Source: Marinigracilibium pacificum (lineage in GTDB: Bacteria; Bacteroidota; Bacteroidia; Cytophagales; Cyclobacteriaceae). From it: a DNA stretch of 64,000 nucleotides. The position numbers and the translations under genes are program-made. A model generated the notes under the pieces. The model had not been told where the DNA came from. It worked only from the letters and a program-made list of their open reading frames with translations, and ran no database searches. The stretch covers positions 124,001 to 188,000 of the forward strand of contig NZ_JABBNU010000009.1 of the NCBI RefSeq assembly GCF_012926615.1, written 5' to 3'. Each line of letters starts with the position of its first letter. The first letter of the stretch is position 1. Below are positions 11,601 to 19,414 of the stretch, piece after piece.

Positions 11601-11973
11601 AAAAACCAAAAAATAAAGCTAAATGAACTTGTGTATCTTTTTGAATTTTAAGCTTATTAAGGTATTGGTCTAAATCAAATTGATCCCATTCTTCATCTGT
11701 AATCTGGAAAAATATATCCCAGGTATCTTTCATTACTGTTGCAGTAATGTTGTCATACTCATAGTATTGAATCTCTTCTCCTAACTCATAAACAAACCGG
11801 ATCAAATCTTTCATACTTCGCTCATCCACATCTACGTAGGAAGGCAATAAAGTTTTAAGCAAGCGCTGTTGCTGACTCACTCCATCCCTAACTAGAGGAT
11901 TTTTAGAAAGACAGCTCTGTTGGCTATCTCCAGTTTCAGTTTGTGTATTACCCGATGTACAAAAATCACTCAT
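8626..11973 (-). CDS. eCIS baseplate J/gp47-like wedge protein (Pvc11/Afp11-like)
   Basis: This 1115-aa baseplate component joins the wedge to the sheath start in related particles. The N-terminal part (LLPSYVDVDERSMKDLIRF) and the region near residue 845-890 (DYYTRVSERLRHKNRAITIW, then DYEHMILQQFPSVYKVKC) match large gpJ-like proteins of eCIS clusters. The middle is a long beta-rich insertion without a domain I can name. The last 45 residues are unusual: they hold two cysteine clusters (VDCCDCPD and DDCSCYPE), and another two cysteines sit in the first 21 residues. It starts inside the stop region of the gp25-like gene (4-base overlap) and shares one base with the next gene. No signal peptide, as expected for particles assembled in the cytoplasm. 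Confidence 0.87.
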   Translation of the reverse strand: MSDFCTSGNTQTETGDSQQSCLSKNPLVRDGVSQQQRLLKTLLPSYVDVDERSMKDLIRFVYELGEEIQYYEYDNITATVMKDTWDIFFQITDEEWDQFDLDQYLNKLKIQKDTQVHLALFFGFLYVFKIAQDDLNTLTKRHLDFYYRDVLQLKENPAVPDKAAVIFHLAKNVKDYLIKAGTKLKAGKDDTGVERIYEVIDDIVINKAKVTDLKAVFANIHDRLNDDLPGLQNDNRLYASSIANSSDGEGAKIENEELSWKTFGEPVFSEAGGVFTADRLQPEIGFAFASPILFLAEGERVITIELTFSSNIGLSGALQNDHFKVKLSGEEEWLEAVAENALDTQSDGNKIILKRTLKENLPAVVAYDEETLIQPYKTQWPVIQVLLNNEKNHDPFVYKLLKGLTPQSVNINVHVTGVKDLILQNDFSVLDPSKPFVPFGNRPYVGSKFYIGSWEVFQKQLSLLKVKFQWNDLPSGTFGNYYTNYDSIPSSSTDPVPSTSRKNTSFKIDIKALDKKTWVSLLSGNQTNLFTYSNGNAVGDANGLPSAGSYSLINTIDASKLSAISRDKKLNDFEEYDINTQKGFIRVTLKSVDFGHSKFPNAYAKQAIELAKESSAAWAQLPNTPYTPSLQELSLEYESNVSFSFDNENASLENSEQFFYHEPFGVKEVIKKSSTVNLLPQFNDEGNLYIGISDLVPPQSLSLLFQVSEGSANPQRDIQEVDWAILSNNDWVPFDKKTILSDSTNGLLTSGIIQFAIPEEASKNNTLLPSEYFWLKASVTEQSDAISKLIDIRAQAVMVKFEDNNNDPDHLRIPLPADSIKKLLKSNSAIDKLEQPYASFGGKVMEESRDYYTRVSERLRHKNRAITIWDYEHMILQQFPSVYKVKCINHTRFEGTLVNYSEMAPGHVTLVVVSNVQNKNAVDPLRPMTSLATLDSINEYIDALNPMSALIHVENPIYEEIKVSFKVKFFSSEIGFYTNRLEQELREFLSPWSSHCPADITFGGKIHKSVIINFIEERSYVDYLSCFKMYHIVPLDPENDPTKDIDEAIATTAVSILGSADEHEILQIDTSVDCCDCPDNEVASTAQIATADDCSCYPEITSIEEPTETDFIDLS

Positions 11974-12383
11974 TGTTTAATATTTGTTCCTTCACTTTCA
12001 TAGAAAGGAATTACCAGATTTGACCTTGTATTGGTTGATATAATTGTATACTCAATGCTTACTTCTAAAAAGCCGTTCAACTCTTCTTGAACAGGAGTAA
12101 TCTTTTCGACAAAAACACGTGGTTCATTAATTAGAATAGCTTTTTTTAGCTCTTCTGCTACCAGAGTACCTGTTGAAACATCCAGTGGTTCAAAGATTAA
12201 ATCCCTGACATTAGTTCCATAATTTGGTCTCATTACCCGTTCACCACGAATTGTTGAAAGCAGTATGATCAAACTCTCTTTTATATCTTTTTCAAATTCA
12301 CTTAATTCAGCTCCCAGATATCCCTTTTTAAATGATACCGGAAATCTCCATCCACGACCTAAAAATTCTTTTCCTTGAGCCAT
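11970..12383 (-). CDS. GPW/gp25-like baseplate wedge protein (Pvc9/Afp9-like)
   Basis: This 137-aa protein is the small wedge subunit that sits next to the spike and helps trigger sheath assembly. The family signature GERVMRPNYGTNVRDLIFEP is intact at about residues 47-66, and the length is normal for gp25/TssE-like proteins. The N-terminus MAQGKEFLGRGWRFPVSF is typical of the family. It lies between the PAAR gene (12-base gap) and the gpJ-like gene (4-base overlap), the standard eCIS order. Confidence 0.93.
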   Translation of the reverse strand: MAQGKEFLGRGWRFPVSFKKGYLGAELSEFEKDIKESLIILLSTIRGERVMRPNYGTNVRDLIFEPLDVSTGTLVAEELKKAILINEPRVFVEKITPVQEELNGFLEVSIEYTIISTNTRSNLVIPFYESEGTNIKQ

Positions 12384-12395
12384 ATTAACTTTATT

Positions 12396-12677
12396 TTAAC
12401 CTATTAAAACAGTGGGTTCTCCAACCGCTGACATTGCGCCACATCCACAAGTATCTGTTGTTCTTATTGCAGGTTTCCCACCTATTAAGACAGAGGTACT
12501 TCCTGAAGAAAATGGCGAAGGCGGATGAGGTCCTGCTGTAGGAGGAGGTATTACACAAACATGCATGTCACCTGCAACTACTGCTGGCATTCCTCCGATA
12601 AGTACTGTTGGCTCACCCGGGCCAATAATTGTCCCGCCGTGAGTAGTTGTATCTGTGACTTTTGCTGCTGCAGGCAT
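12396..12677 (-). CDS. PAAR-domain spike tip protein (Pvc10/Afp10-like)
   Basis: This 93-aa protein caps and sharpens the spike. It has the repeated PAAR-type hairpins TVLIGGMPAVVAGD, SVLIGGKPAIRTTD and a terminal PTVLIG, with His and Cys residues (THGG, MHVCVIPPP, DTCGCG) in positions that bind a metal ion in known PAAR proteins. No C-terminal toxin extension is present, so it is a plain structural tip. It follows the VgrG-like gene by 18 bases, which fits a direct partnership. Confidence 0.93.
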   Translation of the reverse strand: MPAAAKVTDTTTHGGTIIGPGEPTVLIGGMPAVVAGDMHVCVIPPPTAGPHPPSPFSSGSTSVLIGGKPAIRTTDTCGCGAMSAVGEPTVLIG

Positions 12678-12695
12678 AATTCCTAACTGCTTTTA

Positions 12696-14444
12696 TTAAT
12701 TAATTTGAACAAGAGAGCCTTCGATCTTTGCAATCCCACTTGTTTTAAACTCTGCTCCTGAACTTCCTTCGCAAACAACATTTGCAGAGGCAGTAGCATT
12801 AATATTTGTGCCTTCTAAATTGATATCTCCGCTTGCGGTAATATTCACATCACCGGCACTTTCTATAGTAATACCAGAAGAATCCATTAGGATGCTATTC
12901 CCATTTTCATCTGATACTGTTATTGATCCGGAATCATCATTTAACTCAACTTTATTCTCATTTGGAGTAATGATGGTTATCACTTTTGTATCATCGTTAA
13001 AAAGAATTTTCAACTCACTTTTAGTTATAAATCCCTTTTCGCTATTTTCTTCAGTTGCTGTGATTGGCGCAGGCTTTGCACTACTATGAAGCATACCAAG
13101 AATTATTGCATATCTCGGGTCATCATTAATAAACCCTACTACTACTTCATCATCAACTTCCGGTCTAAAAAAGGCTCCTCGATTCTCACCGGCATCCAAA
13201 CTTGATACCCTTGCCCATATACCTTCATTTTCAGCATCAATGATCGGTAGTCGGACTTGCACTCTGTCTTCACCTTCCGGATCATCATGAATAGCAGTAA
13301 CTACTCCAATATGTAAACCTTGAATAGAAGGCAGCATTGATGCTGAAGGCTTGGCCATTACATTATCATACTTTTCAATCAACCATTCCTGAGAAAGGCC
13401 AACTTCAATATCCGTATACCAAGAAGAGTCTAAGCCATAATGGTGTCCAACTGAAGAGACGAAGGCAACACCATTAAATCTATCTCCAAGTCCTCCTAAC
13501 TGCACGACATCTCCTGGTTTAACTTGAGAATAACCTATGATCCGTAACCTGCCTCTTACCTTTGCTAATCGACTTCTTAAAAATCGGGCATCGGAGAGAG
13601 ACTGAAGCTCCTCAGGACTTACTCTTCCACCATGCTGTTGGGGTAATGCTTCCAAACCAATGACATCTGATAAATCACTTACCGAAACATTCCCGGTACT
13701 ATCCAGCATTGGGTCAGCACCTTCAAAAGAAACAATTTCTTGCTGAGCATAGTCCCACGAGTTACTTGTGATGCCCCCAAACTGATCTCTTGCATCCATG
13801 CAGGCATCAAACTCTTTTATATTCTGTCCATAGACCAGATCAAGGACCGGTTCAGATGAAAGATCCGGTGATTTGATAATTACAGCACCATCATCAACAA
13901 AAACCAATTTACCATTTGCCTCAGCGCGAGTAACCATGAAATCCCAATCTGTACAATAATACTGTACCATTTCAGGATGATTAACCGTCATTGATTCGAC
14001 ATCCGGGTCTACATCATATTCACCTAAAATTTCTTCAATTATATCACTATCGGTAACTTCTTGAAAGTATCGGTTCTTTCTTCCGATAGTCATTTTTATG
14101 GCAATATCTTTTAGTTCAATTATTAGTTGAGAGGGTTCATCTTCTCTGGTCTTGATTCCATGTTTTATTAGAATCCCTTTAAAAACTGTCTCGATGTTAT
14201 CGCGATAACCAATTTTTATTTCGATTTCATTCCCGGGAAGAAATTCATCCTGATTGCTTGATGGAAAATCTTCAGCAGGAATATTTCCATCCTGCAAAGT
14301 CAATCTGGCACTGGAAATCTTATTAACTGATTTAGTAACACTGATAGACTCTACTGCAAAATTATCAGGTAATTCCGTTCCATTTGAAAAGATGGAATAA
14401 GAAACTACATCAAGAACGGTTTCGTGTATATTTCTTGAAATCAT
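12696..14444 (-). CDS. VgrG-like central spike protein (Pvc8/Afp8-like)
   Basis: This 582-aa protein should form the trimeric spike under the PAAR tip. Residues 1 to about 370 are gp27/phage late control D-like (hub fold). An OB-fold gp5-like domain follows at about 375-460, with the motif GENRGAFFRPEVDDEVVVGF. The C-terminal 100 residues are short beta-helix repeats (for example GDVNITASGDINLEGTNINA), the usual needle. No extra toxin domain is fused. The gene starts inside the stop of the LysM gene (4-base overlap), which suggests coupled translation. Confidence 0.94.
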   Translation of the reverse strand: MISRNIHETVLDVVSYSIFSNGTELPDNFAVESISVTKSVNKISSARLTLQDGNIPAEDFPSSNQDEFLPGNEIEIKIGYRDNIETVFKGILIKHGIKTREDEPSQLIIELKDIAIKMTIGRKNRYFQEVTDSDIIEEILGEYDVDPDVESMTVNHPEMVQYYCTDWDFMVTRAEANGKLVFVDDGAVIIKSPDLSSEPVLDLVYGQNIKEFDACMDARDQFGGITSNSWDYAQQEIVSFEGADPMLDSTGNVSVSDLSDVIGLEALPQQHGGRVSPEELQSLSDARFLRSRLAKVRGRLRIIGYSQVKPGDVVQLGGLGDRFNGVAFVSSVGHHYGLDSSWYTDIEVGLSQEWLIEKYDNVMAKPSASMLPSIQGLHIGVVTAIHDDPEGEDRVQVRLPIIDAENEGIWARVSSLDAGENRGAFFRPEVDDEVVVGFINDDPRYAIILGMLHSSAKPAPITATEENSEKGFITKSELKILFNDDTKVITIITPNENKVELNDDSGSITVSDENGNSILMDSSGITIESAGDVNITASGDINLEGTNINATASANVVCEGSSGAEFKTSGIAKIEGSLVQIN

Positions 14445-15154
14445 TTCTCTGTTTTATCTAATGGTGGCAAAATCAATTCAGTCCCTGCCGGAATACTCCT
14501 GAAATTTGTCAGATTGTTAACCCTCGCTATTTCCAGGTAATATTTTGGGTCACCATAAACTTCTTTAGAAATCATTGGTAGAGTCTCCCCATCTTTTACT
14601 ATTCTGGCATGAGTTAAATCAGCAGAAAACAACTTATCAAAAGCAGCTTGTAATATTCTTGGCTCATCGCCTTTAAACGTTGCATTTATCGTCGCTCTTA
14701 AAGGACGCCCCAAAGAATTAAAGAGGGTATAATCAATTGTAGCATTAACAAGTCGGCAATCAAAGATAAAAGTCCCCCATACAAGAGTGAGCTTTGGAGG
14801 TTGATGTTCATTCGGATCTCTTGAATGGGTCAAAGCAAGAAAGAGTTCGATTTGGACATCCACACCATCAAGTGCTTTTGCAGCTTCCCCCTGGATTGAA
14901 TTAATCGATCCTCCTGTAGCATCAAAAAGAAATTCAAAACTAATTTCATCACCTTCAATTCCTTCAAAAGACAATTCTTCCCCGGCATCACCCGGAACTT
15001 GTCTTCTTTGGTATCTTGTTCGAATACTTTTAGAAAACTTTTCGGGATTATACATTACTGGGAAAGGAACCGGTATCCCTTTCATTAATCCATCATCATC
15101 TGTAGCAAATGACAGAATTAACATTTTAGCAAGTTTCCCATCAAGTAATCCCAT
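14441..15154 (-). CDS. LysM-domain baseplate hub protein (Pvc7/Afp7-like)
   Basis: This 237-aa protein links tube and spike. The N-terminal 160 residues resemble the tube-initiator/gp53-like proteins of eCIS (KMLILSFATDDDG, then PVMYNPEKFSKSIRTRYQRR). The last 55 residues are a LysM-like fold (DGETLPMISKEVYGDPKYYL, ending PAGTELILPPLDK). The LysM module in this family is structural rather than a wall hydrolase. The start codon directly abuts the stop of the small DUF5908 gene. Confidence 0.9.
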   Translation of the reverse strand: MGLLDGKLAKMLILSFATDDDGLMKGIPVPFPVMYNPEKFSKSIRTRYQRRQVPGDAGEELSFEGIEGDEISFEFLFDATGGSINSIQGEAAKALDGVDVQIELFLALTHSRDPNEHQPPKLTLVWGTFIFDCRLVNATIDYTLFNSLGRPLRATINATFKGDEPRILQAAFDKLFSADLTHARIVKDGETLPMISKEVYGDPKYYLEIARVNNLTNFRSIPAGTELILPPLDKTEK

Positions 15155-15319
15155 TTATCTTTCGTTTCTTTCGTTAATCATTTTCATCAATTGATCAATC
15201 CTGTCTTTTAGTGCCCGCACTTGAGAATTGCTTGCTCCTGAAGACATCATATTATTTCGTTGTGGCTGTTCACGCTCAACTGTAGCCCGAATCACCAACT
15301 CTTTAATTTCAATTGGCAT
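15155..15319 (-). CDS. Small DUF5908 family protein of eCIS cluster
   Basis: A 54-aa reading frame fits exactly between the tube gene and the LysM gene: ATG at 15319, TAA at 15155-15157, which touches the ATG at 15154. It begins MPIEIKELVIRATV, the N-terminal signature I recall for DUF5908 proteins found in Bacteroidota injection-system clusters. The C-terminal half (RALKDRIDQLMKMINERNER) is predicted to be a charged helix or coiled coil. The gap to the upstream gene is 6 bases. The function is not known to me; a small assembly or baseplate part is likely from its place. Confidence 0.85.
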   Translation of the reverse strand: MPIEIKELVIRATVEREQPQRNNMMSSGASNSQVRALKDRIDQLMKMINERNER

Positions 15320-15325
15320 ATGCGA

Positions 15326-15778
15326 TTATTTATTCACTTCCATTCTTACAAAATATTGAAAAGCCAATTCGATGGTTTCGGCAACAATTTCGTTTCCCTG
15401 GGCATTAAAACCGGAAATAGACCATTTAACAGGATAGGCTTTAACAATATTCCATGCTTCGAGTGGCTCGTGATCTGCATTTAATAATGTGACAACAATA
15501 TCTTTCGGGTCAAAATCAAACGACTCGACTGCATCTCTAAACCACCCTATTAATGAAGATCCTACCAGCATACCTCTTTTCAAAATGAGTTTTTCGTAAG
15601 TAACACGATCCGGTAGTCTATGGACAAACCGGTTTTCTCCACCTTCGTTGTAGGTATATTCACCTACCGAAGCATTTAATCCGGAAACCTCCTGAAAATT
15701 TATATCCCGGTCGCCAGTTGTAAGGCCGTCTATATCAACCCGAAAATGAAAACTTACCGGTGGATAATAATTGGCCAT
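15326..15778 (-). CDS. eCIS inner tube protein, second copy (gp19-like)
   Basis: This 150-aa protein belongs to the conserved phage tail-tube (gp19/Hcp-like) family. It starts MANYYPPVSFHFRVDIDG and has the family features FQEVSGLNASV and KLILKRGM. It is paralogous to the adjacent 144-aa tube protein. In related systems the main tube protein builds the shaft and a second one makes the first ring next to the baseplate. Being nearer to the LysM hub gene, this copy is the better candidate for the tube initiator (Afp5-like), but this is inferred from order only. Confidence 0.92.
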   Translation of the reverse strand: MANYYPPVSFHFRVDIDGLTTGDRDINFQEVSGLNASVGEYTYNEGGENRFVHRLPDRVTYEKLILKRGMLVGSSLIGWFRDAVESFDFDPKDIVVTLLNADHEPLEAWNIVKAYPVKWSISGFNAQGNEIVAETIELAFQYFVRMEVNK

Positions 15779-15781
15779 GGA

Positions 15782-16216
15782 TTAAATATATTCTACTGTT
15801 AATCCTTCGTGAGCCAATTCTATTGACTCTACCGCTACTTCATTACCGGTTGAATTCAATGAAGGTCCTTCTACCTTTGTTGGAAAAGCAGCTTTGATTT
15901 TCCAAACAGTAATCGGGTCATGTTCTTCATTCAGAAGGCTCACAGTAATATCTCTTCTCTCGATGCTATTCAAAGAAACAGTATTGAGCCACTGAAAGAA
16001 TTCATTATCTGACTTATACATACCTCTCTTAAGAGTTATGTTAGAAAATTGAGCCATTCCAGGCATTTTTGTAACCTGAGTTTCTTTAGCATTTCCTTCT
16101 CTGTAGTCTATAGTCTGAAGTTCTACGGTAAGTCCTGAAACTTCTGTAAATCCAATTCTGGTACCGCCCCATTCCACTTGAAAATGAAATGATGATACTG
16201 GATAACTTTCTGCCAT
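15782..16216 (-). CDS. eCIS inner tube protein, first copy (gp19-like)
   Basis: This 144-aa protein is a tail-tube subunit that stacks into the inner tube. It starts MAESYPVSSFHFQVEWGG and shares GFTEVSGLTVELQTIDYR and ITLKRGMYKSDNEF with the gp19-like family. It is probably the main tube subunit (Afp1/Pvc1-like). It follows the second sheath gene after 35 bases and precedes its paralogue by 3 bases. The pair of tube genes after a pair of sheath genes is a common eCIS layout. Confidence 0.92.
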   Translation of the reverse strand: MAESYPVSSFHFQVEWGGTRIGFTEVSGLTVELQTIDYREGNAKETQVTKMPGMAQFSNITLKRGMYKSDNEFFQWLNTVSLNSIERRDITVSLLNEEHDPITVWKIKAAFPTKVEGPSLNSTGNEVAVESIELAHEGLTVEYI

Positions 16217-16251
16217 GATTATTAAATTTTAGTTGATTTTTTAAATATTAT

Positions 16252-17664
16252 TTATGCTTCCTGAAGCTTATGAGAAAACTTAAGAATGATAAATTCAGCT
16301 GGTCTGACTGCTGCCATTCCAATTTCTACATTCATTCTACCTTCCAGAATATCCTGGGAAGTCATTGTTTCGCCAAGTCCGATTTTCACAAAGAAGGCAT
16401 CTTCAGGTTTTGCTCCTGCTAGTGCGCCATCACGCCATAAACTAGTCAGATAATTCTCAATCATTGCCTTAACCCGAACCCATGTTGTTGCTGAATTAGG
16501 TTCAAAAACCACAAATTCAGTTGCTTTTTTAACAGACTCCTCAACGGTGATATATAACCTTCGAACAGGAACATATCTCCATTCATTGTCATTACCAGCG
16601 AGAGTTCTTGCCCCCCAAACCAAGATTCCTTTACCAGAAAAAGTTCGGATTACATTGATAGATTTTCCTGTTGAAGCATCAACATTCAGACCTGCTTGTT
16701 GTTCATGGGTTACTTTTACAGTTGGTGCAGTTACAGAGTTTAAGCTTACATTGGCCGGAGCTTTCCACACTCCACTGTTTGCATCAACTCTCGCATATAC
16801 ACCTGCAATGGCTCCAGAAGCAGGTAAAGTCATAAATTTCTTTTTGATTTCTGCTTGAAAACCTCTAAAGATCACCTGATCTGCAGTTTCTACTGCTGTA
16901 AGCGTACCTGTATGGTTAGTCGGAGCAGGTACCGGTGCAGTACCATTAATTGTTATGTTGTGAGTAATATTTGAATTATCCTTATCAGTGACATAATTAA
17001 GTGATGTTTGTAAAGAAGGATAATAAGCTGCACCATATTTTAAATAGTCCATACCCAATTCACCTCTAAAGTCAGTGATACCTGTCGCAGTACCATTATC
17101 AAAAACATCACAAATGGTAAATCTATCCTGAAGCTTATTGCACATTGCCAAAGCATCCTTTACAATCGAGCCATATGCTGTTTCATCAGCAAGACTTATT
17201 GCATCAGGAAAAACATATAATGTAGGCTCATCAACTTTCTCCGTGGCAGCAATTCCACCAAGTAAACCTACTTTCGGATCAGCAGTTCCAGGAGCAACAG
17301 TTCCTCCGGAATAAGCTCCCACTGAAACAATGTAGCATGGACCTCCTCCATTATTAAAGTATAGTTCTAAACTATGATAAAGTTTAAATATACTTGCTGT
17401 GGGGTCATCCACAGTGTATGTTCTTGTTGTTAAAACTCCATCAGTATAGATATCATCCAAAGTCAAAGTAAAACTTTGAGGTGGAGCTCCGCCGAATTTA
17501 TCTATATATTCAAGCAATGATGTAATTCTGGTTGGGGTATTGAGCAACGTCGCATCTTCTGTATACCCGATGAAAGCAGGAATTGCAGTTTCTACACTAG
17601 CAATCGATGCAGGTAACGTTGATATTTCTTCTATATAGACCCCCGGGGTTTTTGGTGGTAACAT
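16252..17664 (-). CDS. Contractile sheath protein, shorter paralogue
   Basis: This 470-aa phage tail sheath family protein begins PPKTPGVYIEEISTLPASIA and ends with the C-terminal handshake region (MAAVRPAEFIILKFSHKLQE). The conserved sheath core GKGILVWGARTLAGNDNEW is intact. It lacks most of the roughly 110-residue insertion seen in the neighbouring sheath and is therefore closer to a minimal sheath. It lies 18 bases after its paralogue. It may form specific rings near the baseplate or the bulk of the sheath; the sequence cannot decide which. Confidence 0.94.
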   Translation of the reverse strand: MLPPKTPGVYIEEISTLPASIASVETAIPAFIGYTEDATLLNTPTRITSLLEYIDKFGGAPPQSFTLTLDDIYTDGVLTTRTYTVDDPTASIFKLYHSLELYFNNGGGPCYIVSVGAYSGGTVAPGTADPKVGLLGGIAATEKVDEPTLYVFPDAISLADETAYGSIVKDALAMCNKLQDRFTICDVFDNGTATGITDFRGELGMDYLKYGAAYYPSLQTSLNYVTDKDNSNITHNITINGTAPVPAPTNHTGTLTAVETADQVIFRGFQAEIKKKFMTLPASGAIAGVYARVDANSGVWKAPANVSLNSVTAPTVKVTHEQQAGLNVDASTGKSINVIRTFSGKGILVWGARTLAGNDNEWRYVPVRRLYITVEESVKKATEFVVFEPNSATTWVRVKAMIENYLTSLWRDGALAGAKPEDAFFVKIGLGETMTSQDILEGRMNVEIGMAAVRPAEFIILKFSHKLQEA

Positions 17665-17682
17665 ATTGATATTTTTTAAGTT

Positions 17683-19398
17683 TTATGATTCTTGTAGTTT
17701 ATGAGAGAATTTCAGAATTATGAACTCAGCTGGCCTCACAGCTGCCACGCCAACTTCAATGATTAATCTGCCTTCCAGAATATCCAAAGCTGTCATAGTC
17801 TTACCTAAGCCCACATTAACAAAAAAGGCTTGTTGCGGAGTACTACCTGCTAAAGCACCTGCACTCCAAAGCTGAGTAAGGAAATTCTCAATCATTGCTT
17901 TTAACCGTGTCCATGTAGCTTGTGTATTTGGTTCAAAAACAGATGGTTCAGTAGCTTTCTGAATTGACTCTTCCATGAAATTGAAAAATCTTCTTACTGG
18001 AACATATCGCCATTCGTTATCATTACCAGCAAGTGTTCTTGCTCCCCAAACCAACGTTCCTTTACCTGCAAAAGGCCTGATAGCATTTATTGATTTCCCT
18101 GAAGTAGCATTTACATTTAGTTCTTCCTGCTCAGCATGTGTTACTAATACAGCAGGTTCTTTGACTCCATTGACACTTACATTAGCCGGTGCTTTCCAGA
18201 CACCTCTGTCTCTGTCAACACGGGCATATATACCTGCCATACTTCCTCCGGGATATAAATCTAAAGTGTATGTAGTATCGAGCTTTTTCTTAATATCATT
18301 GTACAGTGTTGTATCTGCAGCAACTCTTTCTAATGTAATTCCTGATAATTCAGCAGCTACACCAGAACCACTATCAGTATATAAAAAGTCAAGTTCTCCG
18401 GCTGCACCTGGATTAGTTGCTCGTATTAAAATTGTATTTCCAGACTGATCAATTACTTCATAATTCGCACTGGCAGCATTAGTTATAGCTTCTGCTAATT
18501 TTGCAGCAGTTTTATTTTTACTTGTATCCTTGTCAAAATCAGTTCCTTCGGTAAAAGTATCTGTACCTATTTGAAATACATCATTATCAATGTTAGCATT
18601 ATTAGTAATCACTATCTTACCGAGAGCATTTTGTTCACCCAGAGGGATAACACTTAATGAGAAGTTATGAAATGCCCCACTTCCTGCTCCACCTCTGTTA
18701 TCGGTTATAACAAGAGCATCTTCATCATAATACCTGACAAGTGTAGTTTTTAATGATGGGTAATACGCCATCCCATATTTTAGATAGCTCATTCCTACAT
18801 CATTATTTCTAAATGCAGTAGCATCCTGAAGAACAGTATTTGAAGTAACAACAGGCACATCCATTATTGCCACTCTGTCTTGTAGCTTATTACATTGATT
18901 AAGTAATGCATTGTTGATATCAGCCCTATCTCCAGCGCTGGTAAACATTACCGCTTCAGGAACAAGCAATATTGTAGGTTCATCTTCTTCTTCCAGTTTA
19001 TTAATTGCAGCAAGGATTTTTCCTTTATCAAAGCTTCCGTCTTCCTGGTATGAGTCAACAGAAACTATATAACAAGGCCCTCCGCCATTTATAAAGTACA
19101 TTTGAAGCTGATAATAAAGTAAATACTTGGATAATCCCCCGGCAGGATCAGCAATCGTAATATCTGTAATAGTTGGGTCAACACCATTTACTGTTAGTGT
19201 TATGCTTATTGCTTCTGCCTTACTGACTCCAAATTTTTCACGATACTCTAATAATGAAGTAATTCGTACTGGTTTATCAGTAGAGTGTAACTCCGTGTAT
19301 CCGACAAAAGCCGGGATGGCCGTAGCCACAGGAGCTACAGAAGCTGGTAGGGTAGATATCTCCTCTACATATACTCCCGGAGTTTTATAATTTGCCAT
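17683..19398 (-). CDS. Contractile sheath protein, long paralogue with inserted domain
   Basis: This 571-aa sheath subunit begins NYKTPGVYVEEISTLPASVA and shares the core GKGTLVWGARTLAGNDNEW and C-terminus AAVRPAEFIILKFSHKLQES with the next gene. Residues about 245-360 are an extra domain (VFQIGTDTFTEGTDF, then TAAKLAEAITNA, YEVIDQSGNTILIRATNPGA). Domains of this kind occur on the outside of many phage sheath and fibre proteins. The N- and C-terminal arms that interlock neighbouring subunits look complete. First of the two sheath genes in the operon. Confidence 0.94.
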   Translation of the reverse strand: MANYKTPGVYVEEISTLPASVAPVATAIPAFVGYTELHSTDKPVRITSLLEYREKFGVSKAEAISITLTVNGVDPTITDITIADPAGGLSKYLLYYQLQMYFINGGGPCYIVSVDSYQEDGSFDKGKILAAINKLEEEDEPTILLVPEAVMFTSAGDRADINNALLNQCNKLQDRVAIMDVPVVTSNTVLQDATAFRNNDVGMSYLKYGMAYYPSLKTTLVRYYDEDALVITDNRGGAGSGAFHNFSLSVIPLGEQNALGKIVITNNANIDNDVFQIGTDTFTEGTDFDKDTSKNKTAAKLAEAITNAASANYEVIDQSGNTILIRATNPGAAGELDFLYTDSGSGVAAELSGITLERVAADTTLYNDIKKKLDTTYTLDLYPGGSMAGIYARVDRDRGVWKAPANVSVNGVKEPAVLVTHAEQEELNVNATSGKSINAIRPFAGKGTLVWGARTLAGNDNEWRYVPVRRFFNFMEESIQKATEPSVFEPNTQATWTRLKAMIENFLTQLWSAGALAGSTPQQAFFVNVGLGKTMTALDILEGRLIIEVGVAAVRPAEFIILKFSHKLQES

Positions 19399-19414
19399 AG
19401 TATTTTAATGTTTG

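Noticed and set aside
12396-14444. Type VI secretion system based on VgrG and PAAR
   Set aside because: No TssB/C, TssJ-L-M membrane complex or ClpV in the window; the sheath proteins are of the eCIS/phage type.
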